Shown: positions 24,115-32,522 of the stretch, piece after piece | Layout of the letters: each line of letters begins with the position of its first letter | Numbering within the stretch: position 1 is the stretch's first letter | Source of the DNA: Verrucomicrobiota bacterium | Lineage (GTDB): Bacteria; Verrucomicrobiota; Verrucomicrobiia; Opitutales; Opitutaceae | Direction: 5' to 3' | NCBI GenBank assembly: GCA_016222805.1 | Contig: JACRQG010000005.1 | Coordinates: 31,967 to 95,966, forward strand | DNA: 64,000 nt | Program-made: the position numbers and the translations under genes | The notes under the pieces: generated by a model | The model's input: only the letters and a program-made list of their open reading frames with translations | The model's database searches: none | Told to the model about the DNA's origin: nothing

Positions 24115-25820
24115 GTCGCCCTTCCTTCCTGCAACCCGCTGCGGACGGCGGCGGCCGGCAGCACCCATTGCAGCAGGAGGGCCAGCACCACGCAGGCCGC
24201 ACAGCCGATGACGTTGTACCAGAGGTAGGAGATTGAGAGCACGTTGTAGAGGACGATGACCAGGGCTTGCGCCACAATCGCGGCGTAAAACACGGCCGTT
24301 CCACCCACGCGCCGGGCAAAGAAGGCCACCAGGAACAATCCCAGGACCACGCCGTAAAACAGCGACCCGAGGATGTTGATGGCTTCGATCAGATTCTCGG
24401 AAAAGCGCGCAAACAGGGCGAAGCCGATGGCAAACAGTCCCCAGAAAGCCGTGAACCACTTCGCGTTCCGGACATTGCGGGCCTCGTCGTGCGCCTTCAG
24501 CGGGCGGAACTGACGCCACAAATCGATTGTGCTCGTCGTGCCGAGGGCGTTGAGCTCGCCGGCCTTGGAACCGAGGGCGGCGGCGAACATCACCGCCACG
24601 AGCAGACCAATCACGCCATGCGGCAGCTGCGTCAGGATGAAGGTGATGAAGACATAGTCGGAATCCTTGGTCTTGGCCCGCGGATCCGCCGCCACCAGGG
24701 CGGCCTTCGCTTCCTTCCGCACGGCATCGATCTTCTCCTGCACGCCCACCAGCGCCGTCCGCGCGCTGGCGCGGACGGTTGCGTCGCCGCCTTCCTGCGC
24801 ATCCAGCCAAGCGCGCGCCGCCGTCCGGCGCTGCGCCTGCAACAGCGTGTGCTTCTCCTCGATCGCCTGGAACTTTGCCCCGTCCGCGCCCTCCGCGTGC
24901 CGCCGCCACTCCGCCTGGTTGAAGAAGACGGGCGCCGGTTCGAACTGGTAGAAGACGAAGACCAGCGCGCCCAGCAGCAGGATGAAGAACTGCATCGGGA
25001 TCTTCAGGATCGCATTGAACACGAGGCCCAGCCGGCCCTCCCGGAGGCTGGCTCCACCGAGGTACCGCTGCACCTGCGACTGATCCGTGCCGAAGTACGA
25101 CAGCGACAGGAAGAGCCCGCCCAGCAGGCCGCTCCAGAAGGTGTAGCGGCGATCCGGGCTGAGCGAGAAATCGACCGCCTCCAGTTTGCCCAGCGTTCCC
25201 GCCACCTCCAGGGCGCCGGCCGGCAGTTTCACCACCAACACGACGAACGCCGTGACCATGCCGGCGAAAATCACCGTCATCTGCCATTTCTGGGTCAGGC
25301 TCACCGCCGCACTGCCGCCCGTGACGGTGTAGACGATCACCAGCAAGCCGGTCCCGATGATGGTGAAATCGACCCGCCAGCCGAGCACGGTCGAGAGGAT
25401 GATGGCGGGGGCGTAGATCGTCACGCCGCTCGCCAGCCCCCGCTGCAGGAGGAAGAGCGTCGCACCCAGCAACCGCGTCTTCGCGTCAAAGCGGCGCCCG
25501 AGGTATTCGTACGCCGTGTACACCCCCAGCCTCCGGTAGATCGGGAGGAAGACGGCGCAGACGAGAATCAGGGCCAGCGGCAGGCCGAAGTAGTTCTGCA
25601 CGAAGCCCAGACCGCTCTCGAAGCCCTGACCGGGAATGGAGAGGAAGGTGATGGCGCTCGCCTGCGTCGCCATCACCGAGACTCCGATCGTCAGCCAGCC
25701 GGTGTCGCGGCTGCCCTTCAGGTAGGTGTCGAGATGGTCGGTGTGCCGCGTGCGCCAGGTGCCGTACGCGGCGATGCCGAGCATCGTCCCGAGGAGCACG
25801 AACCAGTCGAGCGCGTTCAT
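24111..25820 (-). CDS. Sodium:solute symporter (SSS family) with a soluble insertion
   Basis: A 569-residue SSS-family (SglT-like) membrane transporter with about 13 hydrophobic helices, opening MNALDWFVLLGTMLGIAAYG and containing the conserved region WLTIGVSVMATQASAITFLS. Substrate is unknown. Between helices, about residues 293-388, lies a hydrophilic Ala/Glu/Arg-rich segment with coiled-coil character (FQAIEEKHTLLQAQ; VGVQEKIDAVRKEAKAA), not part of the ordinary SSS core. It overlaps the small membrane-protein gene upstream and the BshC-like gene downstream, so it belongs to this operon; uptake of a precursor or a deacetylated sugar product would fit. Confidence 0.9.
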   Translation of the reverse strand: MNALDWFVLLGTMLGIAAYGTWRTRHTDHLDTYLKGSRDTGWLTIGVSVMATQASAITFLSIPGQGFESGLGFVQNYFGLPLALILVCAVFLPIYRRLGVYTAYEYLGRRFDAKTRLLGATLFLLQRGLASGVTIYAPAIILSTVLGWRVDFTIIGTGLLVIVYTVTGGSAAVSLTQKWQMTVIFAGMVTAFVVLVVKLPAGALEVAGTLGKLEAVDFSLSPDRRYTFWSGLLGGLFLSLSYFGTDQSQVQRYLGGASLREGRLGLVFNAILKIPMQFFILLLGALVFVFYQFEPAPVFFNQAEWRRHAEGADGAKFQAIEEKHTLLQAQRRTAARAWLDAQEGGDATVRASARTALVGVQEKIDAVRKEAKAALVAADPRAKTKDSDYVFITFILTQLPHGVIGLLVAVMFAAALGSKAGELNALGTTSTIDLWRQFRPLKAHDEARNVRNAKWFTAFWGLFAIGFALFARFSENLIEAINILGSLFYGVVLGLFLVAFFARRVGGTAVFYAAIVAQALVIVLYNVLSISYLWYNVIGCAACVVLALLLQWVLPAAAVRSGLQEGRAT

Positions 25821-26038
25821 GCGTACACCTGCGAGAACACCGCCAGCGCCGCCACCACCAGGACGAACAGCACGAAGACGAACAGATACACCCCCTGCCA
25901 GGTGCGAAATCCGGGCAGGCCGGGCGATTCGTCGACCCCATCCCCCTCGCGGCCCGACCCCGCTTCCGGGGCGGGAGGGCGCGCCGGGTTCGCCGCTCGC
26001 GGCTCGTTCGAGGTTTTCCTTTTCCGCCGTTCGCTCAT
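25817..26038 (-). CDS. Small single-span membrane protein upstream of the symporter
   Basis: A 73-residue product: basic N-terminus, a Pro/Ala/Gly-rich middle, and a C-terminal hydrophobic helix (about residues 49-70, GVYLFVFVLFVLVVAALAVF) preceded by RTWQ. No family recognised. It is held in the operon by ATGA overlaps with both neighbours (PIG-L stop, symporter start), strong evidence that it is a real gene. Possible roles are an accessory subunit or stabiliser of the symporter; this is inference from position only. Confidence 0.75.
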   Translation of the reverse strand: MSERRKRKTSNEPRAANPARPPAPEAGSGREGDGVDESPGLPGFRTWQGVYLFVFVLFVLVVAALAVFSQVYA

Positions 26039-28551
26039 TCCCCGAGCGAGACGAGATTGGCCAACAAACGATACGCCCCGGGGACGCCGGCCGGCAGCTG
26101 GCGGAAGAAGGCGAGACCGGTGTAGACGTAGTGGCCGCGGCCGTGCCGCGCCACCAGTACGCCGCCCCGCAAGGGCTCCTCCCCGGGATCACTCATCGCC
26201 AGCACCGCTTCGTAGCGTTCCTCGTCCCAACTGCTCGGGAAATACGCGCCGCGTTCCTGCACCCAGCCGGCGAAATCCTCGGGGCCGATCCGATTCGGCG
26301 TCGTGAGCATCGGATGCTGCGGGAGCAGGAACCGCACCGGGGCGCGTTCATCGGTGACCCGCCACTGCGGAGCTGAACCCTGGATCGAGAGCTTGTAGGG
26401 ACCGAGTTCCGTCGCCGCCAGACCGTTGGGCCGGTTGTACTGCGCGATGGCGGTGCCTCCCGCCTGCACCCAGGCGAACAACCCGGGCAGGTTGGCCGCC
26501 AGGTCGTCGCGCTCGTTGAAAGCCCGGACGCCGATGACCACGGCCTTGAGGCCGGCGAGTTTTTCGGGCTTCAAGTCGGCGCCCGCGAGCGTCCGGACCT
26601 CGTAGCCGAGTTGCTCGAGCGCCCGCACCGTGTCGTCGCCCGCGCCCGGCAGGTAACCTACCTTGGTTCCCTTCGTGGCCACGTCGAGCACCACCAGGCG
26701 GGCCCGCGCCGGAGGCTGCAGAAGGATCCGCGGAAGATGGGCATAATCGATGACCACCCGTCGGCTTGAATAGGCGCTGCCCTCCACGGTCACACCGGCG
26801 GCCATCACGGCGCGTGCGGCCTGCGGCGGCGCGGTCACCGTGAAGGCGAGGCGCAGTTTCTCCCCCGTCGGGCCGAGGCGGAACGTCTGGCTCTCCGGCG
26901 AACACCGCCAGCCGTCCGGCAAGGCCAGACGCGCCACACCGGCGACGTCCGCCCGCGCCGCGATCACCTCCACCTCCACCCGTCGCGAGGATCCTGCGGC
27001 AAAGAGCACCACCTCGGCCGGGAGATTCAAGACCACCGGCGGGACCACCTCGACGCGCTGCCGCCGTTCACCCTTTTCCCCTTTCTCCACGGCAAAGACT
27101 TCGTCCCTGGCCAAGACGCGTTGGCCTCCAATCTCGAACTCATAGGTCACTGGGAATGCCGGAGGATTCTCCGGCCGGCCAATGAGTGTCGGGTCATCCA
27201 CCCGGGCAATTCCGCTGCTTCCGTCCGCCCGCAACCAGTACGGCTGGCTTACCGGCTGGTCGCGCGGCACCTCCGACGAGTACGGGAGCACGAGTTCCTG
27301 TCCGGCGGCAATCTCCCGACCTCCCTCGACTCGCCCGCCTCCGAAGGCACGGATTCCCGCCAGGCGGACCGATCTCGGCCCCGCCACGCGCACGGCGAGG
27401 GCCGCTTCCAGCCGCTCTCCCGGGACGATTTCCCCGCGAGCCGCCGTGCTGCGCACGGAGACGCCAAGGCAGCCGAGCACGATCCGGTCGAGTTGCTCCC
27501 GCTTGTCGATCACCAGTGGATCCTCGGGAAGGCCGGCCAGCCGCTGCCGAATCTCCAGCAAGGCCGGCACGCTCGCGGCCGGATTGGTCACCTCAAACGC
27601 CGCAATCGCCGCCTCCACCTGCCGTGCCAGCTCTACGCCCGCGGCGCCATAACGGGCCCACGTCGTCTCGACCCCGTCGAAGAGATCCTTGGTCGCCGGT
27701 TCGCCGCCGAGCGGCAGAAAGGTCTGCTCATTGGGGCCGGAGCCGCCTCCCCGCGCACCGAAACTGCCGAATCCCTGGGTGATGTGCCGTCCGCGACTGC
27801 GGCCGGCGATCGCCCCGAGCCCCTCGCCCGTCACGGGATCGGTCCCGCCAATGTCCACCTTGAGTCCGGAGCCCGAGCCTCCGCCACCTCGGCCGAAGCC
27901 CCCGCTGTTGAGCACCACGCGCTTCGGCTGCCAGACCGTAAGCCCTTGCCGCAACTGCTCCGGATAGGCCTGCGGGTCTCCGGCGAGCTTGAACGCCTCC
28001 GCCCCGAGAATCCCCGAAGCCGTGTGGTGACCGTGCGTGCCGCCACCCGTCGGCGAAAACCGCGTCACCACCACATCCGGGCGAAAGGTACGGATCACCC
28101 GCACGACATCGCCCAGCACTTCCTTCCGATCCCAGAACCGCAGGGTTTCGTCCGCCGTTTTCGAATAACCAAAGTCAATCGCGCGCGTGAAAAACTGCCG
28201 CCCTCCGTCGATCCGCCGCGCCGCCAGCAGTTCCTGGGTCCGCGCCACCCCGAGCTTCTCGTCAAACTCCGGGCCGATTTCATTCTGTCCGCCATCGCCG
28301 CGCGTCAGCGAGAGGTACGCCGTCCGATAGCCCCGCGACCGGGCAAAGTACGTGATCAGCTGCGTGTTCTCGTCATCCGGATGCGCCGCGATGTGCAGGA
28401 GCGTGCCCGTCGTGGCGAAGCTGCGCAGTTCCTGCCGCCAGACCGCCCCCGGGGCGGGTGCCGGGAGATCGGCGGCAACCACCGCCTGCGCCAGACAAAA
28501 GGACGCGCCGCCCAGCAGGCAGCGCGTCCAGAGTGAACCTGGGGTGATCAC
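26035..28551 (-). CDS. Secreted PIG-L family deacetylase with C-terminal GATase/ThuA-like domain
   Basis: An 838-residue exported protein. A signal peptide (CLLGGASFCLAQAVVAADL) is followed by a PIG-L/LmbE domain (residues ~45-320) with the metal motif HIAAHPDDEN (HPDD at 57-60) and GTHGHHTASG, plus RGDGGQNEIG. A middle beta-rich part (~370-620) is followed by a region (~625-838) resembling glutamine-amidotransferase-like folds (VVIGVRAFNERDDLAANLPG; HGRGHYVYTG near the end). Likely deacetylates N-acetylated sugars outside the cytoplasm. It starts with GTG directly after the DUF2911 TAA, and its stop overlaps the small membrane gene. Confidence 0.88.
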   Translation of the reverse strand: MITPGSLWTRCLLGGASFCLAQAVVAADLPAPAPGAVWRQELRSFATTGTLLHIAAHPDDENTQLITYFARSRGYRTAYLSLTRGDGGQNEIGPEFDEKLGVARTQELLAARRIDGGRQFFTRAIDFGYSKTADETLRFWDRKEVLGDVVRVIRTFRPDVVVTRFSPTGGGTHGHHTASGILGAEAFKLAGDPQAYPEQLRQGLTVWQPKRVVLNSGGFGRGGGGSGSGLKVDIGGTDPVTGEGLGAIAGRSRGRHITQGFGSFGARGGGSGPNEQTFLPLGGEPATKDLFDGVETTWARYGAAGVELARQVEAAIAAFEVTNPAASVPALLEIRQRLAGLPEDPLVIDKREQLDRIVLGCLGVSVRSTAARGEIVPGERLEAALAVRVAGPRSVRLAGIRAFGGGRVEGGREIAAGQELVLPYSSEVPRDQPVSQPYWLRADGSSGIARVDDPTLIGRPENPPAFPVTYEFEIGGQRVLARDEVFAVEKGEKGERRQRVEVVPPVVLNLPAEVVLFAAGSSRRVEVEVIAARADVAGVARLALPDGWRCSPESQTFRLGPTGEKLRLAFTVTAPPQAARAVMAAGVTVEGSAYSSRRVVIDYAHLPRILLQPPARARLVVLDVATKGTKVGYLPGAGDDTVRALEQLGYEVRTLAGADLKPEKLAGLKAVVIGVRAFNERDDLAANLPGLFAWVQAGGTAIAQYNRPNGLAATELGPYKLSIQGSAPQWRVTDERAPVRFLLPQHPMLTTPNRIGPEDFAGWVQERGAYFPSSWDEERYEAVLAMSDPGEEPLRGGVLVARHGRGHYVYTGLAFFRQLPAGVPGAYRLLANLVSLGE

Positions 28552-29145
28552 TTACTTGTTCTTCAAGTCGATCGTGTACTGCGCGTCGTCCCACGCGAAC
28601 GTGATCCGGCCGGCGCCCGCGCCCGACTTGGCCACCGTGATCGTGAAGGGATCCACCTTGCCGGAGGTCGGGCCGCGCTTCAGGTCCAGGCGGGCGAGTT
28701 CATTCGCCTTCTCCTTGGCCTCGTCGTACGGGATGCCCCACTTCGGCCGGCCATCGTCCCGCGTCAGCGACTTGTTGATGATGAGCTTGGCGCCCGCCCC
28801 GTCGGTCGGAACCATGAAGAGCGTGTACTTGCCGGCCGCGAGCTCGTAGCCGCCAATCACGACGGGCTTGGCCACGGACAACACCGTCGCCTCGTTGGCC
28901 CCGACGCGCCACACTTTGCCGTAGGGCACCAAGGCGCCCCAGACCTTGCGGGCCTCACCTGATTTGGGATCGGCAATCTTGGGCCGGCTATAGCTGATGG
29001 TGATCTCGTTGCCATCGATGGTCGCGGCCGCGACATCGGGCAGACTGGGCCGTGCTTTCTTGGCCTTCTTTTCCTGGGCAATCGACGAGGTCGCGCCGAT
29101 GACGGCGGCAACCACGCACACGACGAACAGACGCATCAGTTTCAT
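28552..29145 (-). CDS. Exported DUF2911 protein
   Basis: A 197-residue protein with an N-terminal signal peptide (LMRLFVVCVVAAVIGATSSI). The body carries the DUF2911 pattern: ITISYSRPKIADPKSGE, WGALVPYGKVWRVGANEATV and AAGKYTLFMVPTD. Function of the family is unknown; it is common in Bacteroidota and related phyla. First gene of the thiol/deacetylase operon, 216 bp after ribF. The gap contains a small inverted repeat but no promoter I can defend. Start at MKLMRLF is chosen so that the signal peptide is at the N-terminus. Confidence 0.88.
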   Translation of the reverse strand: MKLMRLFVVCVVAAVIGATSSIAQEKKAKKARPSLPDVAAATIDGNEITISYSRPKIADPKSGEARKVWGALVPYGKVWRVGANEATVLSVAKPVVIGGYELAAGKYTLFMVPTDGAGAKLIINKSLTRDDGRPKWGIPYDEAKEKANELARLDLKRGPTSGKVDPFTITVAKSGAGAGRITFAWDDAQYTIDLKNK

Positions 29146-29361
29146 GGGATGGGCTGGCTGAGTTTGACTGGGGTGCGGGCTGAATGAACCCGGCTGCGAC
29201 CGCCGCGCCACCAGGCGCAGAGCCGCTAAGGTCCAAGAGGACGCACCCTTGCCCCGGGAGTCAAATGCGGACCGGCCCTGCCGCCGGTCGGGCAGGCAAC
29301 CGGTTTCCCTCCGGTTCTCGGGTCGCTTCGAGCGCCGGGGCCCGCACAGCCCGGCGTCGCG

Positions 29362-30303
29362 TCAGCGGCCCAGCGCCGCCGCCGCGGCCGCCCGATCCTG
29401 TGCGATTTGCTTCCGCAGGTCCTCCAGGCCGGTGAACTTCATCTCGGGCCGCAGAAAGGTCAGCCACTCGACCCGCACTCTGTCGCCTTCTCCCAACGGA
29501 CACTCCCCGAGCACGTGGACCTCCAAGCGCGGCAGATCAGCCTGCTCCACGGTCGGGCGGACCCCGTAATTGGCCACGCCGGGCCGGGCCACGCCATCGC
29601 GCGCACCGGTGACCCGCACCGCGTAGACGCCGAACCGCGGCCGCAGATCGGGCGTCCAAGGAACATTGAGGGTGGGAAAGCCCAGGGTGCGTCCCAGCCG
29701 CTTGCCCGGCGTCACGATCCCTTCCGCAAAATAATGGTACCCCAGCGCGGCATTGGCCGCCGCAATCTCGCCGGCCGACAATAGGGTCCGGATGCGCGTG
29801 CTGCTGATCGGCTCGCCGTCCAGGTTCACGCGCGGCGCGCTGAACACCCGGATCCGGCGCTCGCGACCGGCCGCCACCAGGCCGGCCACGTCGCCGCGCC
29901 GGCCCCGGCCGAAGCGGAAGTTCTCGCCCACATAAACCGCGGCCAGCCGGGGCAGCTGCTCCTGCAGCCAGGGGAGAAACCGCTCCGCTTCCAATTCGGC
30001 GAGTCGCGGCGTGAAGCGTTCCGTGATCACGGCGTCGACACCGAGATTCTGCAGCAGCCGCGCCTTGAACTCGGGGCCGAGGATGAGCCGTGTCGCGCGC
30101 TCCGGCTGGATCACGGCGCTCGGATGCGGCCAGAACGTCAGTACCGCCCCCAGCCCGTCGTCGGCGCGCGCGGACTGCACGGCCGTTTCGACGACAGCCC
30201 GATGGCCGAGGTGCACGCCGTCGAACATGCCGATGGCCAGGTGCAACGGCCGCGGCGGCAGGTCGGGTTGCGGCAGACCGTCAAGGCAGGTGGGAAGTTT
30301 CAT
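29362..30303 (-). CDS. ribF: Bifunctional riboflavin kinase / FAD synthetase RibF
   Basis: RibF phosphorylates riboflavin to FMN and adenylates FMN to FAD. The 313-residue product has the N-terminal nucleotidyltransferase (GMFDGVHLGHRAVV, about residues 25-38; VGENFRFGRGRRGD) and the C-terminal flavokinase (PGKRLGRTLGFPTLNV, VYAVRV, ANYGVRPTV). The ATG start follows directly after a GTG codon, an alternative start one codon upstream. Last gene of the nusA operon, 37 bp after truB. FAD supply would matter for HdrA and the FAD oxidoreductase in this window. Confidence 0.95.
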   Translation of the reverse strand: MKLPTCLDGLPQPDLPPRPLHLAIGMFDGVHLGHRAVVETAVQSARADDGLGAVLTFWPHPSAVIQPERATRLILGPEFKARLLQNLGVDAVITERFTPRLAELEAERFLPWLQEQLPRLAAVYVGENFRFGRGRRGDVAGLVAAGRERRIRVFSAPRVNLDGEPISSTRIRTLLSAGEIAAANAALGYHYFAEGIVTPGKRLGRTLGFPTLNVPWTPDLRPRFGVYAVRVTGARDGVARPGVANYGVRPTVEQADLPRLEVHVLGECPLGEGDRVRVEWLTFLRPEMKFTGLEDLRKQIAQDRAAAAAALGR

Positions 30304-30340
30304 CACAGTCCCGGGTCCGGCACGGGTCCCCTCTCGCTGG

Positions 30341-31066
30341 TCACCGCACGATTGGCGGCACCGCGTCGCGCGGGGCGATCAGGCGCTGCTCGATCTCCGC
30401 CAGCGACAGCGCGTTGATGGCGTCGAGCGTGAGCGCCTGCGACACATGGAAGCGGTCGGTGGCGGTCCGTCGCAGGGCCGCGAGGTGCGCCCCGCAGCCG
30501 AGGCGCTGGCCCAGGTCGTGCGCCAGGGTGCGCACGTAGGTCCCCTTGGTGCACCGCAGGCGGAAGTCGAACCGGGGCAGCGCGAAACCGGTGAGCTCCC
30601 AGCTCTGCACCCGGATGAACCGGGGCTCGCGCTCCACCTCCTCGCCCTTGCGGGCGCTCTTGTAGAGTGGCACGCCATCAATCTTCACCGCCGAGTACAT
30701 CGGCGGCGTCTGGTACTGGTCCCCGAGAAACCCGGCCAGGGCCGTCTTGATCTCCGCCTCCGTCAGGGGCGGCACCGGCCGCGTCTCCATCACCTCTCCC
30801 TCCGCGTCCTGCGTGTCGGTGACCTTGCCGAGTTCGACGGTGCCTTCGTATTCCTTGTCGAGGCTCATCAGGTATTGGGAGACCCGCGTCGCCTTGCCGA
30901 CCAGGATGATCAGCAGTCCGGTGGCCATGGGATCGAGCGTGCCGGCGTGGCCGATCCGCTTCATCTTCAGCTTTCCGCGCAGGCGGGCCACCACGTCGTG
31001 CGAAGTGTGGTCGGACGGTTTGTCGACCAGGAGGATTCCCTCCAGTTCTTTGGGTGCCAGCAGCAT
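30341..31066 (-). CDS. truB: tRNA pseudouridine-55 synthase TruB
   Basis: TruB converts U55 to pseudouridine in the T-loop of tRNAs. The 241-residue product carries the catalytic Asp45 in [13 protein letters not shown], the preceding [15 protein letters not shown] motif, and [14 protein letters not shown]. It is at the short end for TruB: it ends soon after the catalytic domain, without a full C-terminal PUA domain. Starts 3 bp after the nrnA stop. Confidence 0.95.
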   Translation of the reverse strand: MLLAPKELEGILLVDKPSDHTSHDVVARLRGKLKMKRIGHAGTLDPMATGLLIILVGKATRVSQYLMSLDKEYEGTVELGKVTDTQDAEGEVMETRPVPPLTEAEIKTALAGFLGDQYQTPPMYSAVKIDGVPLYKSARKGEEVEREPRFIRVQSWELTGFALPRFDFRLRCTKGTYVRTLAHDLGQRLGCGAHLAALRRTATDRFHVSQALTLDAINALSLAEIEQRLIAPRDAVPPIVR

Positions 31067-31069
31067 GAT

Positions 31070-32083
31070 TCAGCGCGCGCGTTCCGCGGACACCTGGTTG
31101 AGCCGCGCTTCCAGCGCCGCCACCAGCCGCGCCGGAAACCCCTCGGTGCCGATCTTCAGGTTCAATCCCGCCGCACATGCGTGACCGCCGCCGTTGAACT
31201 GCCCGGCCACGAGGTCGAGCCGGTAGACCGGATCCTTGGCGCGGAGACTGGCCTTTACCGTGCCGTCGGAGCGCTCCTCGATCAGCGCCGCGATCTCCAC
31301 ACCGTCGATGCTGCGGGCATAGTCGACCAGGCCTTCGGTGTCCTCGTGGTTCGAGCCCGTGGCCTCGAAGATCCCGGGGGTGAGCCGCCCCAGGCAGACG
31401 CGCCCGCCGCACTCGAGACGAAGGGAGGAAAGGAAGTGCTGGAGCAGGCGCAGCTTCCCGAGCGACTCCCGCTCATAGAGTTCGAAGCCCACTTCGGCAG
31501 GCCGGGCGCCCCTCGCCACGAGTTCCCCGGCCAGGACGAAGCAGCGACGCGACGTCGAATTGAAGCGGAACTGCCCGGTGTCGGTCAGGATGCCGGCATA
31601 CAGCGCCTGGGCGCAGGCGGGGTCCACGGGGAGGTCGTTGTCAAAAAAAATCCCGGCCAGGATCTCGCAGGTGGCGGCCGAATCGCTGTCCACCAGATCG
31701 AACTGCGCAAAACCGTTGTTGGAGAGATGGTGATCAATCGCCGCGACCGGCTCGGAATAGTGGCCCTTCAGCCGCTCGCCCCCCCGCGCGTGGTCGGCGC
31801 AATCCACGAAGATTGCCGCCCGCTCCTCCGCCAGTTGGAGAACGTCGTCGGTGCGGAGAAACGCCATCCCGGCCGTGAGGAACTGCAGGCGCCGCGGCAC
31901 CGGATCCGGATTCACGCACACCACGTCGAAGCCGCGCGCCGCCAGCACGCGGGCCAGGGCCACCTGCGAACCGATGCAGTCGCCATCCGGTCGCGCGTGC
32001 CCGCAAACGGCCAGCTTGCGTCCGGCGACCGCCGCCAGCAGGCGGGCGAACTCCGCGGAGAGCCGGGGATAGAACTTCTCCAC
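31070..32083 (-). CDS. nrnA: DHH/DHHA1 phosphoesterase, NrnA-like nanoRNase / pAp phosphatase
   Basis: NrnA-type enzymes degrade short oligoribonucleotides and pAp. The 337-residue product has DHH-family motifs: GHARPDGDCIGSQ (residues 28-40), VDCADHA, AIDHHLSN (DHH), and the C-terminal DHHA1 motif GGGHACAAGL. A gene of this type between rbfA and truB is a recurrent arrangement. It starts with GTG, 6 bp after the rbfA stop, with GGAG upstream. Confidence 0.9.
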   Translation of the reverse strand: MEKFYPRLSAEFARLLAAVAGRKLAVCGHARPDGDCIGSQVALARVLAARGFDVVCVNPDPVPRRLQFLTAGMAFLRTDDVLQLAEERAAIFVDCADHARGGERLKGHYSEPVAAIDHHLSNNGFAQFDLVDSDSAATCEILAGIFFDNDLPVDPACAQALYAGILTDTGQFRFNSTSRRCFVLAGELVARGARPAEVGFELYERESLGKLRLLQHFLSSLRLECGGRVCLGRLTPGIFEATGSNHEDTEGLVDYARSIDGVEIAALIEERSDGTVKASLRAKDPVYRLDLVAGQFNGGGHACAAGLNLKIGTEGFPARLVAALEARLNQVSAERAR

Positions 32084-32089
32084 GGCGGT

Positions 32090-32458
32090 CTACTCCGGGG
32101 TTCCGGCGTCGCGCGCCGGACGCGGGTGCTCAATTTCCTCGAGCACCTGCAGGATTCGGGCTCCGCGCGCCGCCGATCGGTCGAGCACGTACTCGAACTT
32201 CGGCAGGTATTTCAGGACAATTCTGCGACCCAACTCCTCGCGGATCTGCGGCGCCTTCGATCGCAGCCAGCGCAGGCGCTCTTCCACGGCTTCCTCCGTC
32301 CCGACGATGGCCACAAACACCCTGCCGTCGCGGAGGTCCGGGGAGACCCGCACCTCCGCCACCGTGATCACCATCGACTCGGACTGGTACCGCCGGCGCA
32401 GGATGTCGCTGATCTCCCGCTGCACGAGTTCGTTGACGCGCACGGTGCGGTTGCTCAT
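32090..32458 (-). CDS. rbfA: 30S ribosome-binding factor RbfA
   Basis: RbfA helps mature the 5' end of 16S rRNA in the 30S subunit. The 122-residue product begins MSNRTVRVNELVQREISDIL and has the KH-like core (VITVAEVRVSPDLRDGRVFV; RRIVLKYLPKFEYVLDRS). Length typical. The longer open frame upstream runs through the end of infB and is not the gene start. Placed after infB as is standard. Confidence 0.94.
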   Translation of the reverse strand: MSNRTVRVNELVQREISDILRRRYQSESMVITVAEVRVSPDLRDGRVFVAIVGTEEAVEERLRWLRSKAPQIREELGRRIVLKYLPKFEYVLDRSAARGARILQVLEEIEHPRPARDAGTPE

Positions 32459-32522
32459 CGGGAGTTCGGGGATCGCGACCGGGAGAGGGAGAGACCGGGA
32501 CGCCAGCGCGGGACGGCGGAGC

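Noticed and set aside
23350-25287. Treating the whole 645-codon minus-strand frame as one protein
   Set aside because: Only its last 254 codons look like real protein (BshC-like) and follow a good ribosome-binding site; the first ~390 codons are out-of-frame shadow of the symporter.
29146-29361. Small inverted repeat AACCGG/CCGGTT between ribF and the DUF2911 gene as a terminator
   Set aside because: No T-rich tail on the relevant strand and the stem is only 6 bp; not supported as a terminator.
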